Of a stretch of DNA of 64,000 nt, positions 1 through 10,479 are shown in pieces (the stretch's first letter is position 1; every line of letters starts with the position of its first letter). Source of the DNA: Ampullaceana balthica (lineage: Eukaryota > Mollusca > Gastropoda > Lymnaeidae). Location: assembly GCA_944989445.1 (NCBI GenBank), contig CALYLW010000066.1, forward strand, positions 278,501 to 342,500, read 5' to 3'. Below the pieces are notes generated by a model. The model searched no databases. It was not told where the DNA came from and was given only the letters and a program-made list of their open reading frames with translations. The position numbers and the translations under genes were made by a program.

Positions 1-108
1 TTCCATTTACTTAACATTAACATTTACTTAACATTAACATTTACTTAACATTAACATTTACTTAGCTTTAACATTTACTTATCATTAACATTTACTTAAC
101 ATTAACAT
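1..108. repeat. 17-bp tandem repeat, cut by window edge
   Basis: About six head-to-tail copies of a 17-bp unit (catttacttaacattaa) with a few substitutions (cttagcttt, cttatcatt). The array runs off the left edge, so its full length is unknown. Non-coding. Confidence 0.9.
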
Positions 109-370
109 TTCAGTTCAAGTGACATAACAAATAAGTTTGAAATGTTTAGATTTTAAAAAAATTGTTCCAAGCTCGAATGGGATCCTAATTTCATATTGCT
201 GTAATTATGTTAGGGATAACTCATTCCTGTTATGTATCATTCCAGGTAGAGTTTGCTCTAGAGAAAAAACGACATGCCTAATTTGTATTATCTAGCATTA
301 TAAACCTTTATTCATGCCATACGCCATAATTCTGAATTTAGCGTAGCCTATCATAAGTGAATAAATAGCT

Positions 371-640
371 GTAAAAACAAAGTTTTTGACTATAAATCAC
401 TTATATATGAGACATAACTAAAAGTGGTGATTATGTTTAAACGCGACATTTACAGACTGAAACAGAATTATCTCCCCTGGTTTTAAAACTGGGCGCAGGG
501 ACGGTAGGGGTTGTGAACATCGACGGTCGGCGTCAACGCGTGAACAGAAATGGCACGTGAAAGAATTATAAACAAATAGTCGGTTTGGATAGTCCGATCG
601 TTTAAACTTACAAAGCAAGTTAATATAAGGGATTTAAAAA
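371..640 (+). mobile_element. Repeat family A, copy 1 (about 270 bp, diverged)
   Basis: Starts with gtaaaaacaaagtttttgac and tataaatcacttatatatga, and ends with gttaatataagggatttaa. The same start and end occur in the 46.6 kb copy, and both motifs recur at 31.5-32.6 kb. The interior includes a 'cgacggtcggcgtcaac' block also present in the 46.6 kb copy. There is no coding capacity; the short minus-strand frame here is not a gene. It looks like a short non-autonomous DNA element or SINE-like repeat; I cannot name the family. Confidence 0.7.
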
Positions 641-850
641 TAATGTGTAACTTTCTAGAAATGTATAATATTCTAGAGTTATTTTTGTAAACAGCACAAC
701 ACGAGTGTTTAGTGATCTCCTATATATGTGTTTATCTATGATGACTAGACCACTTGCTAGATGATAATAGATTATTCCAATAAATAGATTAGTTGTCTTT
801 CTTTTTTCCCCTTACTTTATGATAACCACGGGAAGTTCTAATAGAAACTT

Positions 851-978
851 AATGGGAACTATCTGTAATGGGAACTATCTGTAATGGGAACTATCTGTAA
901 TGGGAACTATCTGTAATGGGAACTATCTGTAATGGGAACTATCTGTAATGGGAACTATCTGTAATGGGAACTATCTGT
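851..978. repeat. 16-bp tandem repeat, 8 copies
   Basis: Eight essentially identical copies of aatgggaactatctgt, indicating recent expansion or strong homogenisation. Confidence 0.95.
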
Positions 979-1654
979 ATTATGGTGTTCCTTCGTCAAG
1001 TTGCCTGTAACAGTTTAAATACCCATGGTTTTTCTACTCACTGAGCCATCCCTAAAAGTATATACAAGCACATCCCTTCACATATACACAGGCTTACCCA
1101 TTCCTATCTATCTTTCTATCTAATATATCTATTTAATCTATCTGTCTATCCTATCTGCCAATCCGCCTTTCAGTCTGTCTATTTATCTGGCTGTATGTCT
1201 GCTTGCTTATCCGTCTGTCTTCCTGTCTGTCTTTCTTTCTATCTATCTATCTAGTATACATTTCTAATATATATGTCTGCCTGTCTGTCCGTCTATATGA
1301 AATAGGCATCTATCGATCTGCAATAGGCGTCTATCTAGCTGATGTAGACATATTTTAACTAGCTTAAATGGACATGACGTTACTATTGTATAACTTGCCC
1401 TTTGTCAAGCCAAATAATATCTTTTTCCCCTATTATTTTAATGTGTTCTAAGTTCTAAACAAAAAATATGAAATTTATTTAATATTAAATTTTATGACAC
1501 ATATTTCTATAAAAATCCAGGAAAAAAAATAATCCAAAATCATTGTCGTATCTTTTTGTCAAGCATTTACCATCTATTTTTTCTGATCCTATATCATTTT
1601 CGCTTGATTCAAAAGTATCCTCATATTTAGCTAATTATTATTTATTTCCTCTCC
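979..1654. repeat. CTAT/CTGT-rich microsatellite tract and AT-rich sequence
   Basis: From about 1095 to 1320 there is a degenerate tetranucleotide tract of (CTAT)n and (CTGT)n on the + strand. The remaining bases to 1654 are AT-rich and unremarkable. Confidence 0.7.
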
Positions 1655-1745
1655 ACAGGGACACGCCCCCTTTTCACCGGAAATAGGACGGACGTGCGCT
1701 CGCAAATTAAAAGTTGGGACCACTTGCGATCAGAGCCCTCAGCCA
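1655..1745 (+). promoter_or_regulatory. Promoter-like GC-rich patch upstream of RBPMS exon 1a
   Basis: In otherwise AT-rich DNA this short patch carries a CACGCCCCC (KLF/Sp-type) box at about 1662 and an ETS-type ACCGGAAAT at about 1677, followed by CpG-containing sequence. It lies 1.1 kb upstream of exon 1a's ATG and could be a core promoter or 5'-UTR start. A ctccacag just before it could also be a splice acceptor. No TATA box is evident. This is inference from motif clustering only. Confidence 0.3.
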
Positions 1746-2614
1746 AGTGCTCGTCAAGTGAAATATCGTAGTTGGCTGGCGTACTCGAATCATAGAATAT
1801 CATATTCCTGGCTCGTACTCCATTATATAAATATCGTACAGAGTTGCTCCTTAAAATTGGAGTAGTTCATGAAAGTATCGTAGCAGTGATGAAGTCAAGT
1901 CCATCTGATGTCATACTCAGACATGTGTCCAACTGAGTTAGCTTTGTACTCTTGTCACCAGATGTTAATGTGATACCAGATTTATATTTATATCCAGCTG
2001 TGAGCAGATTAAAAAAACTGAACTGTTCTACTGTTCATTTCGTCTACAAGGAAGTGTATTTACTGTAGGTTTTAACTACAACAGTTATTGGACCTTCACA
2101 TTAAGATCTGATTCATCACTGAGTTAGTTTTAATTAGATTATCATTGACTTAGAGTTAGTTACATTGTAATTGTGTTAGTTTCAAATACTTTTATTACTG
2201 TTCTATTAATAAGATAAATTAAATGACATTTATTAAAGATTCATCTAATAAAAAATCGTTAGGCAACATTTATTTTTAAGCTAAGTGTAGATAACTAAAT
2301 AAATTCAAGAAGTTTTATTTCATATAACAAATAAATATCTTTAAAAAAGTTGTATTTCGTTTTATTAGACTATTTCCGTTTATAGTGAATCATGATTAAG
2401 TAAAGAGTTTTAGAAGAAGAAACAATGAATATACAGTAGAAACATCACCTCAGATAATTATTTATACAAACAGAAATTGAGGTTTTTTTTTATACGTCAG
2501 CTAGACCACGTGGTTATTTAGGTAACTTTTTCAACCACATTTGCCTTTTTTAAATTTTAGCATTATATTTACTGCACATGACAATACTAGACTAGAAGTT
2601 TGTGCGTTAGTTTA

Positions 2615-2680
2615 ACGTGACGTTGTGACCAATCATTGCTGTTTTTCCTGTCCTAGTTGATTGTTTTGTCCAATCGAATC
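2615..2680 (+). promoter_or_regulatory. CRE half-site and two CCAAT boxes before exon 1a
   Basis: TGACGT at 2618, CCAAT at 2629 (gaccaatca) and CCAAT at 2670 (gtccaatcg) lie 100-160 bp upstream of the exon 1a ATG. The spacing of two CCAAT boxes beside a CRE half-site suits a proximal promoter, but could be chance. If this is the promoter, the 5' UTR would be short. Confidence 0.35.
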
Positions 2681-2779
2681 ACTCTATTACTGCCCCAGAA
2701 CCTAACTACGCGCTTATTTGTGCGCTATCAGTTTCAAGAACATCGTCCAGCGCTACCTTTCCCTATGCTCATTACTGAA

Positions 2780-2887
2780 ATGGCCACATCCATGAATCCG
2801 TCGAACTCTACCTCCCCGGGTCTAAAAGACGGTCCGGCCTCTCTGTCACAGAGCATGGATAGCGTCAACACAGCCGTGGATGATGAG
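2780..2887 (+). CDS. RBPMS: RBPMS/couch potato homolog, alternative first coding exon 1a
   Basis: A 36-codon exon beginning MATSMNPSNSTSPG and ending VNTAVDDE. The ATG has a good context (gaaATGg: A at -3, G at +4); an in-frame ATG lies five codons upstream at 2765. The exon ends in GAG|GTAAGA, a strong donor, in phase 0. Joined to the phase-0 exon at 55969 it reads ..VDDE-VRTLFVSG, matching the acidic residue(s) before VRTLFVSGLP in RBPMS/RBPMS2/cpo proteins. The N-terminal region before the RRM is Ser/Thr/Asn-rich and disordered in this family. RBPMS proteins dimerise through the RRM and bind CAC-containing RNA (family knowledge). The intron to exon 2 would be 53 kb. Reading on past the donor gives a stop at about 2980, so the exon is unlikely to be terminal. 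Confidence 0.85.
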
Positions 2888-2937
2888 GTAAGACTTGCTA
2901 TCAATTCTATCAAACTTTTAGTTACTCTTAAAACTGG

Positions 2938-3050
2938 ACCATTGTTGGTCCCAACTTTTTTACATGAAGCAACTATGTAGGAGCGTCCATCTTGACCATT
3001 GTTGGTCCCAACTTCTTACATGAAGCAACTATGTAGGAGCGTCCATCTTG
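2938..3050. repeat. 56-bp direct duplication
   Basis: Two adjacent, almost identical copies of a segment beginning gaccattgttggtcccaact, about 50 bp downstream of exon 1a's splice donor. It looks like a recent tandem duplication in the intron. Confidence 0.85.
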
Positions 3051-3424
3051 ACTCACTTTCAAGCGATGTGAATCATGAAAGAAAATGAGAAATAATTGGC
3101 AACGTGGTGAGGATATATTTAATGTTTCTGCAAAAAATATTGTTCTCAATTCTACTACAGTGACTCCAGTAGACAATCTTCTTATATCAAGTACGAATAA
3201 AATATTGTCACATTCAGAAATGCCAATGAATCATTTACAAACTAATGCTAATAAAACTGATCAAGTACCATAAAATATTTCAAAATAAGCTGTTGTCGTA
3301 TCAAACATAGCTTACATGATCATGTTCGTTTCAAATAAAGGAATCATTTCTCATCCATGTCTAGCCCCCCCCTCCCCATTCTTTTGTCGATATAACACTG
3401 TTGTATCACTGTCACGTCCCATCC

Positions 3425-3895
3425 ATATCATTGTCATTTAACCGACACATCCATCCCATGTCACTGTCATATCACTGTCACATCCATCTCATGTCCCTGT
3501 CATATCTTTGCCACATCCATTCCATGTCCTTGTCATAATACTGTCACATCCATCCCATGTCCCTGTCATATCTTTGCCACATCCATTCCATGTCCCTGTC
3601 ATATTACTGTCACATCCATCTCATGTCCCTGTCATATCTTTGCCACATCCATCCCATGTCCCTGTCATATCTTTGCCACATCCATTCCACGTCCTTGTCA
3701 TATTACTGTCACATCCATCTCTTGTCCCTGTCATATCTTTGCCACATCCATCCCATGTCCCTGTCATATCACTGTCACATCCATCTCATGTCCCTGTCAT
3801 ATCACTGTCACATCCATCTCATGTCCCTGTCATATCACTGTCACATCCATCCCATGTCCCTGTCATATCACTGTCAAATCCATTCTATGTCATCA
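3425..3895. repeat. 33-bp minisatellite (about 14 copies)
   Basis: The unit contains ccatcccatgtccctgtcat and alternates between 'atctttgccac' and 'atcactgtcac' variants. The 33-bp period is a multiple of three, so two long open frames (HPSHVPVISLS-type repeats) arise on the + strand. Those are artefacts, not genes. The array abuts the 71-bp satellite. Confidence 0.95.
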
Positions 3896-3898
3896 CAT

Positions 3899-6541
3899 TC
3901 CTTGCAATCAATGAGTTACTTGATCGTTGTTTCTGTTCCCTGCCACATGGAACCACTTTCCTCCCACATCCTTGCAGCAATCAATGAGTTACTAGATCGT
4001 TGTTTCTGTTCCCTGCCACATGGAACCACATCCTAGCAATCAATGAGTTTCTAGATCGTTGTTTCTGTTCCCTGCCACATGGAATCACATTCCTCCCACA
4101 TCCTAGCAATCAATGAGTTACTTGATCGTTGTTTCTGTTCCCTGCAACATGGAACCACATTCCTCTCACATCCTTGCAATCAATAAGTTGCTATATCGTT
4201 GTTTCTGTTCCCTGCCACATGGAACCACTTTCTTCCCACATCCTAGCAATCAATGAGTTACTAGATCGTTGTTTCTGTTCCCTGCCACATGTAGCCACAT
4301 TCCTCCTTAATCCTAGCAATCAATGAGTTACTAGATCGTTGTTTCTGTTCCCTGCCACATGGAACCACATTCCTTCCCACATTCTAGCAATCAATGAGTT
4401 ACTAGATCGTTGTTTCTGTTCCCTGCCACATGGAACCACATTCCTTCCCAAATCCTAGCAATCAATGAGTTACTAGATCGTTGTTTCTGTTCCCTGTCAC
4501 ATGGAACCACATTCCTTCCCACATCCTTGCAATCAATGAGTTACTACATCGTTGTTTCTGTTCCTTGCCACATGGACCACATTCCTTCCCACATCCTAGC
4601 AATCAATGAGTTACTAGATCGTTGTTTCTGTTCCCTGCCACATGGAACCACATCCTAGCAATCAATGAGTTACTAGATCGTTGTTTCTGTTCCCTGCCAC
4701 ATGGAACCAAATTCCTTCCCACATTCTGGCAATCAATGAGTTACTAGATCGTTGTTTTTGTTCCCTGCCACATGGAACCACATTCCTCCCACATTCTAGC
4801 AATCAATGAGTTACTAGATCGTTGTTTCTGTTCCCTGCCACATGGAAACACATTCCTTCCCAAATCCTAGCAATCAATGAGTTACTAGATCGTTGTTTCT
4901 GTTCCCTGCCACATGGAACCACATTCCTTCCCACATCCTAGCAATCAATGAGTTAATAGATCGTTGTTTCTGTTCCCTACCACTTGGAACCACATTCCTT
5001 CCCACATTCTTGCAATCAATGAGTTAATAGATCGTTGTTTCTGTTCCCTGCCACATGGAACCACATTCCTTCCCACATCCTAGCAATCAATGAGTTACCT
5101 GATCGTTGTTTCTGTTCCCTGCCACATGGAACCACATTCCTTCCCACACTCTAGCAATCAATGAGTTACTAGATCGTTGTTTCTGTTCCCTGCCACATGG
5201 AACCACATTCCTTCCCACATCCTAGCAATCAATGAGTTACTAGATCGTTGTTTCTGTTCCCTGCCACATGGAACCACTTTCCTTCCCACATCCTAGCAAT
5301 CAATGAGTTACTAGATCGATGTTTCTGTTCCCTGCCACATGAAACCACATTCCTTCCCACATCCTAGCAATCAATGAGTTACTAGATCGTTGATTCTGTT
5401 CCCTACCACATGGAACCACATTCCTTCCCACATCCTTTCAATCAATGAGTTACTAGATCGTTTTTTCTGTTCCCTGCCACATGGAACCACATTCCTCCCA
5501 CATCCTTTCAATCAATGAGTTACTATATCGTTGTTTCTGTTCCCTGCCACATGGAACCACATCCTCCCACATCCTTGCAATCAATGAGTTACTTGATCGT
5601 TGTTTCTGTTCCCTGCCACATGGAACCACATTCCTTCCCACATTCTTGCAATCAATGAGTTACTTGATCGTTGTTTCTGTTCCTTACCACATGGAAACAC
5701 ATTCCTTCCCATATCCTAGCAATCAATGAGTTACTAGATCGTTGTTTCTGTTCCCTGCCACATGGAACCACATTCCTTCCCACATCCTAGCAATCAATGA
5801 GTTACTAGATCGTTGTTTCTGTTCCCTACCACTTGGAACCACATTCCTTCCCACATCCTTGCAATCAATGAGTTAATAGATCGTTGTTTCTGTTCCCAGC
5901 AACATGGAACCACATTCCTTCCCACATCCTAGCAATCAATGAGTTACTAGATCGTTGTTTCTGTTCCCTGCCACATGGAACCACATTCCTTCCCACATCC
6001 TTGCAATCAAAAAGGTTACTAGATTGATGTTTCTGTTCACTGCCACATGAAACCACATTCCTTCCCACATCCTAGCAATCAATGAGTTACTAGATCGTTG
6101 TTTCTGTTCCCTGCCACATGGAACCACATTCCTTCCCACATCCTTTCAATCAATGAGTTACTAGATCGTTTTTTCTGTTCCCTGCCACATGGAACCACAT
6201 TCCTCCCACATCCTTGCAATCAATGAGTTACTATATCGTTGTTTCTGTTCCATGCCACATGGAACCACATTCCTTCCCACATCCTAGCAATCAATGAGTT
6301 ACTTGATCGTTGTTTCTGTTCCCTGCAACATGGAACCACATTCCTCCCACATCCTTGCAATCAATGAGTTACTTGATCGTTGTTTCTGTTCCTTGCCACA
6401 TGTAACCACATTCCTTCTCACATCCTTGCAATCAATGAGTTACTTGATCGTTGTTTCTGTTCCCTGCCACATGGAACCACATTCCTTCCCACATCCTTGC
6501 AATCAATGGGTTACTATATCGTTGTTTCTGTTCCCTGCCAG
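3899..6541. repeat. 71-bp satellite, about 37 copies
   Basis: The largest array in the window, 2.6 kb. The unit starts gcaatcaatgagttactaga, continues tcgttgtttctgttccctgc and ends in cacattccttcccacatcct plus one base. Copies vary by point changes (tagatcg/ttgatcg/tatatcg), short deletions of the cattccttcccac block, and one aaaaaggtt variant near 6009. The many short frames it generates on both strands (SLPHGTTF / GRNVVPCGREQKQ) are not genes. Confidence 0.97.
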
Positions 6542-6544
6542 CAG

Positions 6545-8174
6545 TTTGTAACGGGCCACATAGCGCCAAGTGCCGGTCTCTAAACTAGTGTTTTATTAAT
6601 GATCATCTGGACAAGACACAACTTCCGACTCGGTAAAGAAAATTTCAGTTGCCCAATTTTTTCCCCCATTGATTAAATGCAAGCAAGGGGAGATCACAAA
6701 GAATCTAGTTTTAATGTGAAATAATAAAATATTGGGACGATTTGAAGGCCATACTTAAATTTAAAAACGACGCTTTACCTGAATTGGAAAATAACATAAT
6801 TAACATTTTAAAATTTAATTTTCACAAAGTAAAACCTATAAAATGAAACAATGGAATTTGTGTTATACTCTTTTCTTAATAAAGAAGTTGTTTCTTGTTT
6901 TGTACCTTAGAATTTCAGTGATAAAACTAGAGGAATAAAATATGTCGTAGCAATAGTCAACGGAGGTGTGCATAGCATCCGCAGTGTCGCAAATGTTACG
7001 AATGAGATATACCATCATAGTTATTAATTAAATTAATAATCCCTTATTATTGTTTCCTACTAAAAACTCACTTTAGACTTAAAAGTATATTTTTATTTTA
7101 ATATTTTAAAAAATTTATTTGTTTATTTTTTGTTCAGTTTTTTTTTGTTGAAAATGTTAGATTAGCAATTGCCTAATTTCCTGACAGCTTTTTATTTACT
7201 GAATATCGCATAGCTTCCCAAGATATCAGATAATGTTATGATAGTGTTCACGCGATGTGGAGTAAATGCAATGTTAATAAGCACATAAGGGTTAATGTAA
7301 TGTAAATTAAAAGTGATCATTATATATGTATAGCTTGTTAGAAACATAAAATTTATGTTTTAGTTATAGCATACATTTCATCCACACCCTGGAACAGAGC
7401 TCAGCAATTGATTATTATTTTGTATATCAAAGGTGTTCTCTTTTTTCCACATCCCTACTTTATCCGTTTGTATCTATATGGTTTGAATTGATAATGAAAG
7501 AGTTTTGTTTTCTATTTTTATGAAAATTTTCTATCTTTTGATGCCGGTCTCATAGTTTGCCGGTAATCAATTCTAGCACGCTATTGTCCCTGCCTCAGTA
7601 AAGTCCACGTCCATTGGGCAGGCCAAGATGATGGAACATTCACACAAGCCTTGCTCTGCTGTCTCATTCAACGTCATCACACAGCCACTAATATCATGTT
7701 TTAGATAAGTTGGCCAGTTTTTTTGGGCTGGATGCAACTCCATGTATTGTAACGCTACCAGAGAATGATAGATGTTATGATAAAGTCGCGTTTCTTTGTT
7801 TCTTAACCTTGTTAAACAAATTCAAATACTTCTAAAACAACGAAATCTGGTGTATTGAATTTATTTTAAATTATATATACATGTAATATATTTATATATA
7901 TATACATTGAAATGATCTATTTGAACAATAGATTATAACGACCAATAGTATTTATACTTTTAACATCCTAAAATATGAAGTAGATATTTTGTCTTCTATC
8001 GTGTTATATATAACTATAGCTTAATGATACATCAAGCTGTGATGTAATATAAAATACATGTGTTTCCACTTTATTCAATAAGTACACGCCCACACTGTTT
8101 CAATGCACCTATCCTATCACAATACAAACATCAGCACAAGCATTGCCTCCATTACATCTACTGAAATATTTATT
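6545..8174. other. Intronic AT-rich DNA, nothing recognised
   Basis: No credible exon, element end or RNA gene seen. An AT dinucleotide-rich stretch lies at about 7868-7905. Position 7540-7650 is somewhat less AT-rich without recognisable content. Confidence 0.5.
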
Positions 8175-8360
8175 CTTACCTCACACGCCTGGAACCCACC
8201 CTGATGACACGCCTCGCTCCCACCCTGATGACACGGCAAGCCCGTCCACCACCCCATCACCCTTTGGAGTGCACCTCTACATCAGACAAGGAACATCTCC
8301 CCCACACCTCTCTCATGGACCCCACACCTCCATCATGGACCCCACACCTCTCTCATGGCA
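8175..8360. repeat. Short imperfect tandem repeats (CCTGATGACACG; CATGGACCCCACACCTC)
   Basis: Two or three copies of a block ending ccctgatgacacg, then three copies of a roughly 18-bp unit catggaccccacacctc. Local slippage, not coding. Confidence 0.7.
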
Positions 8361-8791
8361 CTGACACGTCCGTAAAGTACCACAGGCGCTAAAACACGAG
8401 ATGTCTGCCAGCCCGATACGTCTGTCTGTCGGCTAAAAAATCAAATAATTTATTTGGCCTCAACACAAATTTTAATTTTCAGGAATGGCTGTCCAACACT
8501 TCCTACTGTAACCTACTGAATAATGACATTAAATTTCTAACTTATTTACTCTTGGTTTTTCACTTATATTGGAATGTCATGTTTTGAGACCTATCATTTT
8601 TACCGAAGATGTATAGAAGATATCATTTCTTTCCACAATGATGACATAATTTGTTTGTTCTTTCATTAAATACAAACTATTGTATAAAATAACAATGTTT
8701 ACATTCGATTATAAGGCTTTTAGTTTTAAATTATTTGAAATAAAATAATGTAAGAAAATATTTTTTTAAAAAGGACACGCTTTTATTTAAA

Positions 8792-8956
8792 TATAGAAAG
8801 TGCACTAAAAAGAAGAAAATAAAAATTTTCTATGAAAACAGGTGAAATTGGTGAACTCCCCACGCTTTTATGTGCAGTAGATTGGTTCACCGATTTCACC
8901 TGTTGTCATAGAAAAGTTTTATTTTCATTATTTTATTTTCTACATTTTAGTATCAA
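8792..8956. repeat. Inverted repeat / foldback hairpin
   Basis: A left arm ending at 8856 (ctatgaaaacaggtgaaatt then ggtgaac) is mirrored by the right arm starting at 8885 (gttcaccgatttcacctgtt then gtcatag). The arms extend outward through agaagaaaata/tattttattttct to about 65 bp each, with a loop of about 28 nt. Transcribed, it would form a long imperfect hairpin. It is probably a small foldback MITE; its outer arm resembles part of the arms at 57.4-57.7 kb. Confidence 0.8.
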
Positions 8957-9294
8957 CATTTTTTAAAATTGATTTTTCGACCTTATCAATTCAATTTAAT
9001 TAGTTAAACTTCATTGTCAATAACTTAAATGTGATAGTGGTAAAATGAAAGATTATTCATTACAAATTTATGTAAAATACATCAAAAAAACACATTTTCC
9101 CTAACTGAAAATTGAACCTCGTACCCCAATGTCGGCAATCGATCACTCTTATATTTCGCGAGCAAGACTTGATGTTGATAGTACTTATTAAAGTTATAAT
9201 AAAAACTCTTTACCACCCACATCTGACGTCAACACATTGAGATTAATCTCTAGGGTGAATTGAGGCATGGTGCATTGATGCGAGTGATAATATT

Positions 9295-9470
9295 TTATAT
9301 AGACAAAAACTAAAAACTAAAAGTACATTAATTTAATTACGGTACATTCGATCGATCTGAAATTTTGACACAATGCATTGTCATCCACGATCTATATGTG
9401 GTAACATTTTGAGAGCTCTAGGACCATCAGAAGTTGTTTAATTTACGTTACAAGATTTGAAGGAAGGATG
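9295..9470 (+). mobile_element. Partial copy of repeat family A
   Basis: Contains attaatttaattacggtaca then ttcgatcgatctgaaatttt and a caatgcattgt block, shared with the copy at 46.6 kb and a partial copy at 57.9 kb. The characteristic ends are missing, so this is a fragment or a related subfamily. Confidence 0.6.
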
Positions 9471-9529
9471 GATGGATACAACATACAAACAGTGTGACTT
9501 TAATAAAAGCGTGTAAAATATACATATTT

Positions 9530-9680
9530 GTGAACTATGTTAGGTATTGGGTACAAATTGCTAACTATGTTACGCATTGCGTACAAATTGCTAACTACGT
9601 TAGGTATTGGGTACAAATTGGTATGTTACGCATTGCGTACAAATTGCTAACTATGTTAGGTATTGGGTACAAATTGCAAA
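9530..9680. repeat. 30-bp tandem repeat
   Basis: About five copies of a 30-bp unit containing attgggtacaaattgctaac, alternating ggtattgggt and cgcattgcgt variants in dimers. One copy carries an internal deletion (ttggtatgttacg). Confidence 0.9.
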
Positions 9681-9755
9681 CACCTTCATCTCACCATTCA
9701 CTACCGCCACCTTCATCTCACCATTCACTACCACCACCTTCATCTCACCAGCCCT
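9681..9755. repeat. 27-bp tandem repeat
   Basis: Nearly three copies of a unit containing accttcatctcaccattcac, immediately after the 30-bp array. Confidence 0.9.
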
Positions 9756-9919
9756 CTTGTCTCATCCTTCTCTGAAGATAAATCAAATTGAAAAGATGGC
9801 GGTAAGGAATTCCGGCAGACGCTTGTCTCCCGTTTCAACAGGGGAGGTAATAGCTACCAACTTCCGGGGTATCAAACTGGTAATGATTTTCACAGTTGAC
9901 TTAATTTGGTCGGCTGCTG

Positions 9920-10470
9920 GTTGATGGATGGAAAGGGTCAGTGGAGGAATAAAGGCTTCTGGTTGATGGATGGAAAGGGTCAGTGGAAGAATAAAGGCTT
10001 CTGGTTGATGGATGAAAAGGGTCAGTGGAGGAATAAATGCTTCTGGTTGATGGATGGAAAGGGTCAGTGGAGGAATAAAGGCTTCTGGTTGATGGATGGA
10101 ATAGGTCAGTGGAGGAATAAAGGCTTCTGTTTGATGGATGGAAAAGGTCAGTAGAGGAATAAAGGCTTCTGGTTGATGGATGGAAAGGGTCAGTGGAAGA
10201 ATAAAGGCTTCTGGTTGATGGATGAAAAGGGTCAGTGGAGGAATAAATGCTTCTGGTTGATGGATGGAAAGGGTCAGTGGAGGAATAAAGGCTTCTGGTT
10301 GATGGATGGAATAGGTCAGTGGAGGAATAAAGGCTTCTGTTTGATGGATGGAAAAGGTCAGTAGAGGAATAAAGGCTTCTGGTTGATGGATGGAAAAGGT
10401 CAGTACAGGAATAAAGGCTTCTGGTTGATGGATGGAATGGGTCAGTGGAGGAATAAAGGCTTCTGGGAAT
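9920..10470. repeat. 42-bp minisatellite with 210-bp higher-order repeat
   Basis: About 13 units of 42 bp containing ttgatggatggaaagggtca. Five consecutive variant units (marked by aagaata, gatgaaaagg, aaatgc, gaatagg and tctgttt) recur as a block: roughly 9962-10171 and 10172-10381 are near-identical 210-bp copies. The period of 14 codons opens long frames on both strands (WLMDGKGQW.. / STDPFHPSTRSLYS..), which are artefacts. Confidence 0.95.
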
Positions 10471-10479
10471 CATGGTTAA

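Noticed and set aside
3899..6541. CRISPR-like array (regular 71-bp period)
   Set aside because: The whole unit is conserved, with no conserved-repeat/variable-spacer split; eukaryotic satellite DNA.
3508..6551. Multiple frames (HPSHVPVISLS, SLPHGTTF, GRNVVPCG) as repetitive genes
   Set aside because: 33-bp and 71-bp satellites; the 71-bp period shifts frame each unit, so no frame stays coherent.
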